A stretch of DNA of 8,430 nucleotides from NCBI GenBank assembly GCA_029213105.1, contig JARGNS010000018.1:1-8430 (forward strand), in the 5' to 3' direction. Made by a program: the position numbers and the translations under genes. Positions within the stretch are counted from its first letter, which is position 1, and every line of letters begins with the position of its first letter. The notes beneath the pieces were generated by a model. The model was not told the origin of the DNA. It did not search any database and saw only the letters and a list, made by a program, of their open reading frames with translations. Shown here piece after piece: positions 1 through 6,118 of the stretch. The DNA is from Planctomycetota bacterium (GTDB lineage Bacteria; Planctomycetota; PLA2; JAEUHO01).

Positions 1-840
1 CGCCTGCACCTCGGCACAGGTGCTGGCCCCGGCGCGGCAGAGCACCAGATCGGCGCTGCCGTAGGCCGCTCCCATGTCCTGCACGAACGGCACGACCGCG
101 TGGGGGATGCCCAGCCGGGCGTAGACGGCGGCCGGATCCGCGCCGCTCTTGCCCGTCGCGTGCAGGATCTGGATGCGGTCCGCCAGCGCCGGGTCGCCAG
201 CGACCGCGGCCTCGAGCCCGGCCAGGAAGCGCTCGTAGAGGCGCTGGGCGCCGAGGCTTCCCCCCGTCACGAACAGCGTGCGCCGCCCGGGCTGCAGCCC
301 GAACACGGTGGGGTCGCGGCGCAGCGCCAGGGCTTCGCGCCGCAGCAGGGGGCCTGTCACCCGCAAGCCCGGGTGGCCGGCCAGGTGCGCCTGGGCGCGC
401 CCATCGGCCAGGTAGATGCGCGCCGCCCGGCGCGCCAGCTTGCGCACGACGAGGCCGGGAATCGCATCGGGCACCAGGAACACCAGCGGCACCCCGACCC
501 CGCGGGCGGCCCAGGCGGCGGGCGCGCACGGCCAGCCGCCGAGGGCCACGAGCGCGTCGGGGCGCTCCCGCTGAAGCAGGGCGGCCGCCCCCTGGACGCA
601 GCGTCGGAACCGGAACGGAAACGCCATCAGGGCGCCCGCTCGACGCGGCAGCCGCACCGCTGGCAGGGTGTGCGGGGCGCTCCGGCCCTCGAACCAGTCG
701 CGCTCGACCGCCTCGCCGGGGGTCGCAAACTGGCAGGCCAGCCCGCGGGCGGTCAACTCGTCGGCGAGGGCGAAGCCGGGGGCCAGATGCCCGACACTTC
801 CGCCGCCAGAGAAGAGGATGGTGCCCGTGCGCTCGCCCAT
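1..840 (-). CDS. murG: MurG, UDP-GlcNAc:lipid I N-acetylglucosaminyltransferase (C-terminus beyond window)
   Basis: MurG transfers GlcNAc from UDP-GlcNAc to lipid I on the inner face of the cytoplasmic membrane, making lipid II. The window holds 280 codons from the ATG at 840; family members are about 350-380 residues, so the end is missing. Visible family features in order are: a glycine-rich N-terminal loop GGGSVGH (12-18, usually GGTGGH), LGGWPCAP (100-107), GGSLGA (193-198, usually GGSQGA), HATG (227-230), PFVQDM (251-256) and RAGAST (269-274) followed by Glu277 in the UDP-sugar site. The usual HEQN stretch is replaced by VPDAIPG (123-129) and GNPVR by GPLLRRE (163-169), so this is a divergent MurG. 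The start is the only in-frame ATG before the glycine loop. Its Shine-Dalgarno is poor: GGAG lies only one base away. It follows the four-helix gene by 43 bases. Identity is secure from the C-terminal half motifs plus the dcw context. Confidence 0.93.
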   Translation of the reverse strand, partial: MGERTGTILFSGGGSVGHLAPGFALADELTARGLACQFATPGEAVERDWFEGRSAPHTLPAVRLPRRAGALMAFPFRFRRCVQGAAALLQRERPDALVALGGWPCAPAAWAARGVGVPLVFLVPDAIPGLVVRKLARRAARIYLADGRAQAHLAGHPGLRVTGPLLRREALALRRDPTVFGLQPGRRTLFVTGGSLGAQRLYERFLAGLEAAVAGDPALADRIQILHATGKSGADPAAVYARLGIPHAVVPFVQDMGAAYGSADLVLCRAGASTCAEVQA

Positions 841-883
841 GCTCCGGTGGTATCACGGGCGCCGCCAAGCGCACGCTTCCCTG

Positions 884-1243
884 TTACGTCGCGGCGCGGG
901 ATTCCGCGCGCTCGACGAGCCCGGCGAGCAACTCCCCGATGCGATCGGCGCGATCACGCAGGTCGTCGGTCACGCCGAGGCCGAGCAACTCGAAGGCATC
1001 GAGGGAAGCCCCGAGCTCGGTCACCTCGCCGCGAGCCATGGAGAACGTCGCGGCGCGCTCCTCCTCGAGTCGCGCACCGGCGCCCTCGACAATGGTGCGC
1101 AACGTGGCCTCGGCTGCGCGGTCGATCTGGCGACCGAGGGCCTCATAGCCCAGCGGCAGATCCTGCGTCAGGGCCATGGTCTCGGCGGACAGCCCGCGAG
1201 CGAGCTGCCACGCCAGCAAGCGGCGGTGGGGAGCGTTGGACAT
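884..1243 (-). CDS. Small four-helix-bundle protein, S23 / 23S-rRNA-intervening-sequence family (Avd-like fold)
   Basis: A 119-residue, almost wholly helical protein. It shows the layout of the S23 family: an early AWQLA helix (11-15), then IVEGAG (51-56), corresponding to the family's NIAEGxGR motif, then MARGEVTEL (69-77), corresponding to ARGSLxEL. A final amphipathic helix covers about 92-115. No signal peptide or membrane segment is visible, so it is probably cytoplasmic. Relatives are encoded in 23S rRNA intervening sequences, as free-standing genes of unknown role, and as Avd, the reverse-transcriptase partner of diversity-generating retroelements. No reverse transcriptase, template or variable repeat is seen here, so a retroelement role is unsupported. 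The ATG at 1243 was chosen because homology to the family begins just after it; upstream codons in this frame look like a shadow of the lipoprotein gene. No good Shine-Dalgarno is visible. It sits 25 bases after the lipoprotein gene and 43 bases before murG, suggesting co-transcription. Function is unknown. Confidence 0.8.
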   Translation of the reverse strand: MSNAPHRRLLAWQLARGLSAETMALTQDLPLGYEALGRQIDRAAEATLRTIVEGAGARLEEERAATFSMARGEVTELGASLDAFELLGLGVTDDLRDRADRIGELLAGLVERAESRAAT

Positions 1244-1268
1244 CGGATGGCGCGTCGTCGGCCGGGGG

Positions 1269-1892
1269 CTACTTGCGGATGAGGACGACAGTCCACCAGG
1301 GGCCCGGCATGCTGGGCGCACCACCGGTGCCCTCGCGGAAGCCGATGCCCACATGGGTCCATTCCGTCGCGAGCAGGTTCTCGTTGTGCAACGGCGAAGC
1401 GATCCAGATCTCGATGGCCTCCGCGGCCGTACGTCCGGAGTGGCCGACATTCTCGGCGGCGCTGAGGTAGGCCACGCTGCCGGCCGTGAGGCGCTCGGCC
1501 AGGCAGACGCCGGCGTTCGTGCAGGGGGGCGGGCCGGCATGCGTCAGCTGGCCGATGTCCTGCTGGTAGCGGGTATGGCCCTGGGCCACGGCCGTGATCG
1601 GCGCTTCCCACTGCAGAGCCGAGCGACCGTTGTTCGTCCGGTACCCGTTGAGGATCTCGAAGAGGTCGCTGGCGAAGGCGAGTTCGCGGTCGCTCATGCC
1701 CGTGGCCGTGCCGTCCTGCCGCGGGACGCCCGGCGTCGGTACCGGGTCCACGGGCGGCGTGGAGGTACGCGAGTTGCCCGTGCTGCTACCGCCAATCCCC
1801 GTGGCCAGGGTGTTGTCGGACGTCCCGCCACCGCAGGCGGCAAGCGAGAAGGAAAGTACGCAAACACCGAACAAGGAACCGAACCGTCGCAT
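1269..1892 (-). CDS. CAP/SCP-domain (YkwD-like) lipoprotein
   Basis: A 207-residue predicted exported lipoprotein. The N-terminus has RR, a hydrophobic core and a lipobox LAAC (17-20), so Cys20 is the expected lipidated residue. Position +2 is Gly, which under the E. coli Lol rule would favour the outer membrane. A low-complexity Ser/Thr/Pro/Gly linker (21-66) follows, then a CAP domain (about 68-205). The domain shows LNGYRTNNG (81-89), His106, THAG with His118, AENVG with Glu147, SPLHNENLL (166-174) with His169, THVGIGF (179-185) and GPWWTVV (197-203), matching the conserved CAP cavity His and Glu positions. Cys124 and Cys130 could form a disulfide. Bacterial CAP proteins are secreted and mostly uncharacterised; a cell-wall role is suggested only by the neighbours. 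The ATG at 1892 was chosen because it gives a complete signal peptide and has GGAGG nine bases upstream. It lies 135 bases after ftsW with a possible promoter of its own. Confidence 0.9.
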   Translation of the reverse strand: MRRFGSLFGVCVLSFSLAACGGGTSDNTLATGIGGSSTGNSRTSTPPVDPVPTPGVPRQDGTATGMSDRELAFASDLFEILNGYRTNNGRSALQWEAPITAVAQGHTRYQQDIGQLTHAGPPPCTNAGVCLAERLTAGSVAYLSAAENVGHSGRTAAEAIEIWIASPLHNENLLATEWTHVGIGFREGTGGAPSMPGPWWTVVLIRK

Positions 1893-1901
1893 GGTCACCG
1901 A

Positions 1902-1906
1902 CCTCC
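1902..1906 (-). promoter_or_regulatory. Shine-Dalgarno of the CAP lipoprotein gene
   Basis: GGAGG lies nine bases before the ATG at 1892. It decides the start: the in-frame GTG at 1898 is only three bases from this site, and longer versions of the frame would bury the signal peptide. Confidence 0.7.
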
Positions 1907-1930
1907 ACAGGACTCTCACGTCCGAGCGGG

Positions 1931-1936
1931 ATTCTA
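1931..1936 (-). promoter_or_regulatory. Possible -10 element (TAGAAT) upstream of the CAP lipoprotein gene
   Basis: TAGAAT is one mismatch from TATAAT and stands out in this GC-rich gap. It would place a transcription start about 30 bases before the ATG at 1892. The -35 region is weak: TAGTGC sits 17 bases upstream, while the better-looking TTGCAC is only 10 bases away, which is too close. Inference from sequence only. Confidence 0.35.
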
Positions 1937-1979
1937 GCCGGGGCCCGTGCAAGGCACTAGGCGGCCCCTCCCCGGGCGT

Positions 1980-1994
1980 GTCGCATCCTGCGAC
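1980..1994 (-). repeat. Small perfect hairpin between ftsW and the lipoprotein gene
   Basis: GTCGCA and TGCGAC form a perfect 6-base-pair stem around a 3-base loop. It lies 34 bases after the ftsW stop. No T-run follows on the minus strand, so it is not a convincing intrinsic terminator; it could be an mRNA-stabilising structure or chance. Confidence 0.35.
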
Positions 1995-2027
1995 GGACGC
2001 CACGCGACAGGCCGCTGCGGGCGGGTC

Positions 2028-3182
2028 CTACCCGGGGGCGCCATCCGCTTCGGTCACGCGCGCCGCACGCCGGGCCACGTTCAGCACGAGGCCGATGCAC
2101 GTGCACGCCATGAGCAGGTTGCTGCCGCCCGTGCTGATGAAGGGCAGCGAGACACCCTTCGTGGGCGCGGTCGCCGTCACGACGGCGATGTTGATCAAGG
2201 CCTGGAACGTGACAATGAACGTCGCGCCCGCGGCGAGGTACAGCGCGTAGGAGCCGAGCACGCGCCCCCCCCACGCCACGCGCCGGCCGTACCAGGCCAG
2301 TGCCATGTAGCCGAGCACGACGGCCGCGCAGCCGACGAAGCCGAGTTCCTCCCCCACGACGGCGAAGATGAAATCGTTGTGCGCCTCGGAGAAGTACCCG
2401 AGCTTCTGCGCCCCCTGCCCGAGGCCCTTTCCGAGAGCGCCGCCGGAACCGATCGCCACGAGGGCCTCGTGCACCTGGGTGCCCGGGTCGGCCCCGGCGG
2501 TGTAGAGATGCAGGCGATTGCGCACGTGGGGAAAGCGCGTGTACGCGAAGAAGAGCACGCTCGGCACGACGGCAAGCAGCAGCGGCAGGACGCGGGTGGG
2601 CCGGACCCCGGCCAGGCCGAGCAGCACGACCGCCTCCGCCGCGATGAAGAGGGAGGCGCCCAGGTCCGGCTCGACGAGCACGAGCACGAGGCCGATGCCG
2701 ACCGGCGCGAGCACCGGCAACAGGCGTGGGTTCAGCCCCTGCGCCTGGGCGGCGTCCCGGCGCGCCAGGCGATCGGCGAGGTAGAGCAGGACTGCCAGCT
2801 TGAGGAGTTCGCTGGCCTGGATGGAGAGCCCCGCGACGTACAGCCAACGCCGACTGCCCTTGACCGCCGGCGAGAGCAGCAGCGTCAAGGCGAGCAGCAC
2901 GCTCGCCACGACCATCGCCGGCACCGCCGCGCGGCGCAGCCACGAAAGCGGCACGGCCGCCGCGATCCACGCCGCCCCCAGGCCGAGGACGACCCAGCGC
3001 AGCTGACGCACGAGCATGCCGGTGTGGGCCGTGCCCTCGATGGCGCCCAACGCGCTGCTGGTGGAGTAGACCATCACCAGGCCGAGGGCGACCAGGCCGA
3101 GCGCCGTGGAGAGGACGACGTGGCCCGCGTGACGGACGTCACCCACGGGCGGCAGGGGCGCGGGCCGTGCCGCCGCGGCCAT
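2028..3182 (-). CDS. ftsW: FtsW, SEDS-family septal peptidoglycan glycosyltransferase
   Basis: A 384-residue multi-pass membrane protein, a normal FtsW length. FtsW polymerises lipid II at the division septum in partnership with the class B PBP FtsI, whose gene lies upstream in this cluster. Hydrophobic segments run through about 21-45, 57-78, 85-104, 120-138, 153-191, 197-214, 273-298, 308-336 and 347-369. SEDS signatures are visible as variants: KGSRRWL (108-114), QASE (122-125, usually QPSE), EPDLGA (171-176, usually QPDLGT), EAHNDFIF (266-273, usually EAHTDFIF; Asp270 is the conserved acidic residue needed in SEDS enzymes), GEELG (277-281) and PFISTGGSN (347-355, usually PFISYGGSS). The start ATG at 3182 overlaps the mraY stop by one base (TGATG), so translation is probably coupled. 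An upstream extension of the frame into mraY is a shadow. RodA is the alternative, but the dcw position argues for FtsW. Confidence 0.93.
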   Translation of the reverse strand: MAAAARPAPLPPVGDVRHAGHVVLSTALGLVALGLVMVYSTSSALGAIEGTAHTGMLVRQLRWVVLGLGAAWIAAAVPLSWLRRAAVPAMVVASVLLALTLLLSPAVKGSRRWLYVAGLSIQASELLKLAVLLYLADRLARRDAAQAQGLNPRLLPVLAPVGIGLVLVLVEPDLGASLFIAAEAVVLLGLAGVRPTRVLPLLLAVVPSVLFFAYTRFPHVRNRLHLYTAGADPGTQVHEALVAIGSGGALGKGLGQGAQKLGYFSEAHNDFIFAVVGEELGFVGCAAVVLGYMALAWYGRRVAWGGRVLGSYALYLAAGATFIVTFQALINIAVVTATAPTKGVSLPFISTGGSNLLMACTCIGLVLNVARRAARVTEADGAPG

Positions 3183-4627
3183 CAGCGCACCTTCACGAGG
3201 GCGAGTGCCGTCAGCACGCAGATGACCGACACGATCCAGAAGCGGATGACGACCTTGCTCTCGTGCATGCCGCCCATCTGGTAGTGGTGATGGAACGGGG
3301 CGCAGCGGAACCAGCGCTTGCCGGTGGCCTCGGCCACACCGGCCTTGCGGGCCTTGCGGCGCGTGCCCTTGAAGTAGACGCGCTGCCAGATCACCGACAG
3401 GGCCTCCATCACGAAGAGGCCACCCGCGAGCAGAAGCGTGAACTCGTGCCGCAGCGCCACGGCCATCAGGCCGAGGATGCCCCCGATGGAGAGCGAGCCC
3501 GTGTCCCCCATGAAGACCTGGGCCGGGTAGCAGTTGAACCACAGGAAGCCGAGGGAGCCGCCGACGAGCGCCGCGCAGATGATGGCGATCTCGCCACCTT
3601 CTGGCACGTAGAAGAGGTAGAGCTCTTGAGAGAAGTCCACGCGCCCCACCACGTAGGCGATGAACGCAAAGGCGATCGCCACGGTGGCCGTCGTACCGAT
3701 CGCGAGTCCGTCCATGCCGTCGGTGAGGTTGACCGCGTTGCTCGCCCCCACGATCACGAGGATGCCCAGCGGGATGAACAGCAGCCCGAGGTCGAAGCAG
3801 AACTTCTTGTTGATCGGAATCTGCAGGTCGTGACGGTGGTGGTCCCGCGCGTCGGGCCAGGCGGCCGGCAGGTCGATCTCACGATCCACGATCGGGGCGT
3901 GGTAGACGGCCTCCGGCACGGACGGATCGCAGAGGTCCCCCCCGGCCGCCGCACTCAAGACCGCCGCAGAGCGCGCCATGGTCGGGTCGATGCCATTGCG
4001 CACGGCGATCTCGCCCGCGCGTCGTGTGCCCCCCAGGTAGCGGTCGGCGAGGGAGTTCCAGGACTCCCCCTCCACGACCGTATGGCGTTTCACCCACCGC
4101 AGCGCGTACGGGTTCTCCTTCATGCCGGGCATGCGCCACGGATCGAGCCCATCCTGGGCGCAACCCAGGGCGTAGAGCGTGCCGATGGCGAGCAGCGAGA
4201 TGACCAACTGGCCACCGAGCTTCTGCTTCTCGCTGATGCCGCGGCTCTGGCTGTCGGTCAGCTTGCGCCAGTCATCGACCGCGCCGAGCGCTCCGAAGGC
4301 CAGGAAACCGAGCAGCACGACCCAGGTGTAGGGGTTGTCCAGACGTGCGAACAGGAAGCCGGAGAGGGCCACGCCGATCAGCAGGATCACGCCCCCCATG
4401 GTGGGCACGTCCTTCTTGGCGTCGCGCTGGCTGTCGACCTCGTCGCTCCCGGTCTTCGTGTACCCGGCGATCTTGCGCTTGCGCAGCGACGCGACGATGC
4501 CCGGCCCCACCCACGTGGCCACGACGAAGGCGAAGATCGCCGCGAACGTCGCGCGGAAGGTGATGTACTGGATCAGCCGGACGCCGGAGAAGGCGTCCTC
4601 GAACTGGCTGAAGAGGTGGTAGAGCAA
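3182..4627 (-). CDS. mraY: MraY, phospho-N-acetylmuramoyl-pentapeptide transferase, with an unusual periplasmic-loop insertion
   Basis: MraY moves phospho-MurNAc-pentapeptide from UDP to undecaprenyl phosphate, giving lipid I in the cytoplasmic membrane. At 481 residues it is over 100 longer than the usual 360. Core motifs are intact: ITFRA (22-26), PTMGG (75-79), DDWRK (118-122) with the Asp pair, NAVNLTDGMDGLA (297-309), FNCYPAQVFMGDTGS (364-378) with Asp375, and HHH (446-448) before the final membrane helix. Extra sequence lies mainly at about 157-270, after membrane helix 4, and includes a LysM-like segment (182-216). A smaller basic insertion (about 420-437) precedes the HHH motif on the cytoplasmic side. 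The start is taken as TTG at 4627: MLYHLF matches the usual MraY N-terminus, GAGG lies six bases upstream, and no nearby ATG exists. The ATG at 4723 would overlap murF and add residues unlike the family. It lies 52 bases after murF. Confidence 0.94.
   Translation of the reverse strand: MLYHLFSQFEDAFSGVRLIQYITFRATFAAIFAFVVATWVGPGIVASLRKRKIAGYTKTGSDEVDSQRDAKKDVPTMGGVILLIGVALSGFLFARLDNPYTWVVLLGFLAFGALGAVDDWRKLTDSQSRGISEKQKLGGQLVISLLAIGTLYALGCAQDGLDPWRMPGMKENPYALRWVKRHTVVEGESWNSLADRYLGGTRRAGEIAVRNGIDPTMARSAAVLSAAAGGDLCDPSVPEAVYHAPIVDREIDLPAAWPDARDHHRHDLQIPINKKFCFDLGLLFIPLGILVIVGASNAVNLTDGMDGLAIGTTATVAIAFAFIAYVVGRVDFSQELYLFYVPEGGEIAIICAALVGGSLGFLWFNCYPAQVFMGDTGSLSIGGILGLMAVALRHEFTLLLAGGLFVMEALSVIWQRVYFKGTRRKARKAGVAEATGKRWFRCAPFHHHYQMGGMHESKVVIRFWIVSVICVLTALALVKVR
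3980..4084 (-). other. LysM-like segment inside the MraY insertion
   Basis: MraY residues 182-216 begin HTVVEGESWNSLADRYLGG and end with RNGIDPT. This resembles the LysM pattern YxVxxGDTLxxIAxRY followed by a helix ending in an N-G-I/L turn. By the known MraY topology, the loop after membrane helix 4 faces the periplasm, where LysM domains bind GlcNAc-containing glycans. The C-terminal part of a LysM repeat is not obvious, so this is a pattern-based inference. Confidence 0.5.
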
Positions 4628-4633
4628 CGTGCG

Positions 4634-4637
4634 CCTC
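4634..4637 (-). promoter_or_regulatory. Weak Shine-Dalgarno supporting the TTG start of mraY
   Basis: GAGG lies six bases before the TTG at 4627. Together with the MLYHLF match to other MraY N-termini it supports a non-ATG start. Confidence 0.5.
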
Positions 4638-4679
4638 GGCTCTGCGGAAAGGGGACTCGACGAAGATCGCGGCCGGAGG

Positions 4680-6104
4680 TCAGCGCCGGCGACGCTGCAT
4701 GCGGTGCATGGCGTCGTAGGCACTCGGATCGATCGCCGCAGCGCGTTCCCGCACCTGGGCGGCCAGGTGCTCGAGGGCCATGCTGCGCGAGGCCTTGAAG
4801 AGCCACGCGTCGCCCGGTAGCGGCTCGAAGGCCGGGTCGTCGAGCGCGTCCTCGATCGTCGCGTGCGAGTGCACGCACTCGGCGTGCATCCCGAGGCGCA
4901 GGGCTTCCTCGGCCATGCGCGCGCCGTTCGGTCCCACGGCCCAGAGCACGTCGATGCCCTCGTTGGCGACCTTCCGGCCGAGCGAGCGGTGGAAGCGCTC
5001 GGTCTTCTCCCCCAGCTCCATCATCTCGCCGAGCACGGCGACGCGGCGGCCGCGGCAGCTGCGGGCGGCGAGCTCGCAGATGGCGGCATCCATGCTGCGC
5101 GGGTTCGCATTGTAGGCGTCGTTGATGAGCGTGACGGGACCGACGGTTTCCTTGCTCATGCGCATGGCCGGCGCGCGGAAGTGACGCAAGGCCTCGCAGA
5201 TGGCGGTCGGCTCGCGGCCGAGCCACAGGCCCGCGGCGATCGCAGCCAGGGCGTTGGACACGTTGTGCATGCCCAGCGTGCGCAGGTCGACAGGCATCTT
5301 GCCATACAGCAGGAACTCGACGCCGTCCTCGGTGTGGGTCGGCTCCAAGCCGAAGATGTCGGCGTCCTCCCACAGGCCGAAGGTGATCGCGTGGCTGTTC
5401 AGGTCCTCCATGATCTCGCGGCAGTAGTAGTTGTCGGCGTTGAGGATCGCGGCGCCGGACGGCGGCAGGGCCTCGAGCAGTGCAGCCTTCTCCCGCATGA
5501 CGCCGTGCACCGTGCCCAGGCCTGCGAGGTGCGCCTCCTCGACATTGGTCAGGATCCCGACCGTGGGACGCGCGATGCTCGCGAGGTGGGCGATCTCACC
5601 GGGCGCGTTGGTGCCGATCTCGACGATGGCCGCGCGCGTGGTGCGGTTCATCTGGAGCAGCGTGAGCGGCACGCCGATCTCGTTGTTGTAGGACTTGCGG
5701 CTCGCGACGACGTCCTCGCCGAGGATGAGGCGCAGCATCTCCTTGACGGTCGTCTTGCCGCAGGAGCCGGTGATGCCGATCACCGGGACGTCGAAGCGGC
5801 TGCGGTGCCAGCGCGCGAGGTCGCCGAGCGCCTTGACGGTGTCCTTCACCACGATCGCGTTCGGCGGGATGCGCGACTCGGCGGTGTCGGCCGACACGAG
5901 CGAGAAGGAGGCTCCCCGCGTGAACGCCTGCTGCATGAACGCATGCCCGTCGAAGCGCGGGCCACGCAGGGGCACGAACAGGGAGTTGGGGGGCACATCG
6001 CGACTGTCGGTGGTCACGCCCTCGATGAGGGGGTCCCCCTGCACGGGGCCCGTGGGCTCGCCGCCGGTCGCTCGTAGCACGTCGCTGTATCGGATCGGGT
6101 CCAT
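4680..6104 (-). CDS. murF: MurF, UDP-MurNAc-tripeptide--D-Ala-D-Ala ligase
   Basis: MurF is the cytoplasmic ATP-dependent ligase that adds D-Ala-D-Ala to UDP-MurNAc-tripeptide, completing the pentapeptide used by MraY. The 474 residues match the usual family length. The N-terminal substrate domain includes TTDSRDV (31-37) and PLRGPRFDGHAF (45-56). The central ATPase domain has the P-loop GITGSCGKTT (110-119), EIGTNAPGEI (162-171), LTNVEEAHL (185-193) and Lys206 in REKA, at the position of the carbamylated lysine. The C-terminal domain has NDAYNANP (328-335), LGEMMELG (358-365) and LFKASR (435-440). The tail ends in a short Arg run. A GTG at 6119 overlaps the murE stop by one base, but the ATG at 6104 is preferred because GAGGAA sits seven bases upstream and homology begins there. 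It lies 14 bases after murE, in the same operon. Confidence 0.96.
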   Translation of the reverse strand: MDPIRYSDVLRATGGEPTGPVQGDPLIEGVTTDSRDVPPNSLFVPLRGPRFDGHAFMQQAFTRGASFSLVSADTAESRIPPNAIVVKDTVKALGDLARWHRSRFDVPVIGITGSCGKTTVKEMLRLILGEDVVASRKSYNNEIGVPLTLLQMNRTTRAAIVEIGTNAPGEIAHLASIARPTVGILTNVEEAHLAGLGTVHGVMREKAALLEALPPSGAAILNADNYYCREIMEDLNSHAITFGLWEDADIFGLEPTHTEDGVEFLLYGKMPVDLRTLGMHNVSNALAAIAAGLWLGREPTAICEALRHFRAPAMRMSKETVGPVTLINDAYNANPRSMDAAICELAARSCRGRRVAVLGEMMELGEKTERFHRSLGRKVANEGIDVLWAVGPNGARMAEEALRLGMHAECVHSHATIEDALDDPAFEPLPGDAWLFKASRSMALEHLAAQVRERAAAIDPSAYDAMHRMQRRRR

Positions 6105-6111
6105 CGTCGTC

Positions 6112-6117
6112 TTCCTC
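6112..6117 (-). promoter_or_regulatory. Shine-Dalgarno of murF
   Basis: GAGGAA lies seven bases before the ATG at 6104. It would be inside the coding region if the GTG at 6119 were the start, so it favours the ATG. Confidence 0.75.
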
Positions 6118-6118
6118 A

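Noticed and set aside
884..1243. Diversity-generating retroelement based on the Avd-like protein
   Set aside because: No reverse transcriptase, template repeat or variable repeat is visible in the window; the family also includes many standalone members.
100..1470. Plus-strand open frame of 456 codons
   Set aside because: It runs across murG, the four-helix gene and part of the lipoprotein gene on the opposite strand; its Arg-rich composition is typical of a shadow frame.
1980..1994. Rho-independent terminator after ftsW
   Set aside because: The stem is only 6 base pairs and no T-run follows on the minus strand; kept only as a hairpin.
4628..4723. Upstream ATG extension of mraY (32 residues)
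   Set aside because: It would overlap the end of murF, and the extra residues do not resemble any MraY N-terminus.
1947..6077. Long plus-strand open frames (1947-3284, 3167-4798, 4863-6077) opposite ftsW, mraY and murF
   Set aside because: They are antisense shadows caused by high GC. Their translations are rich in Arg, Ala, Gly, His and Asp with no recognisable domain, and the opposite strand carries clear Mur and SEDS motifs throughout.
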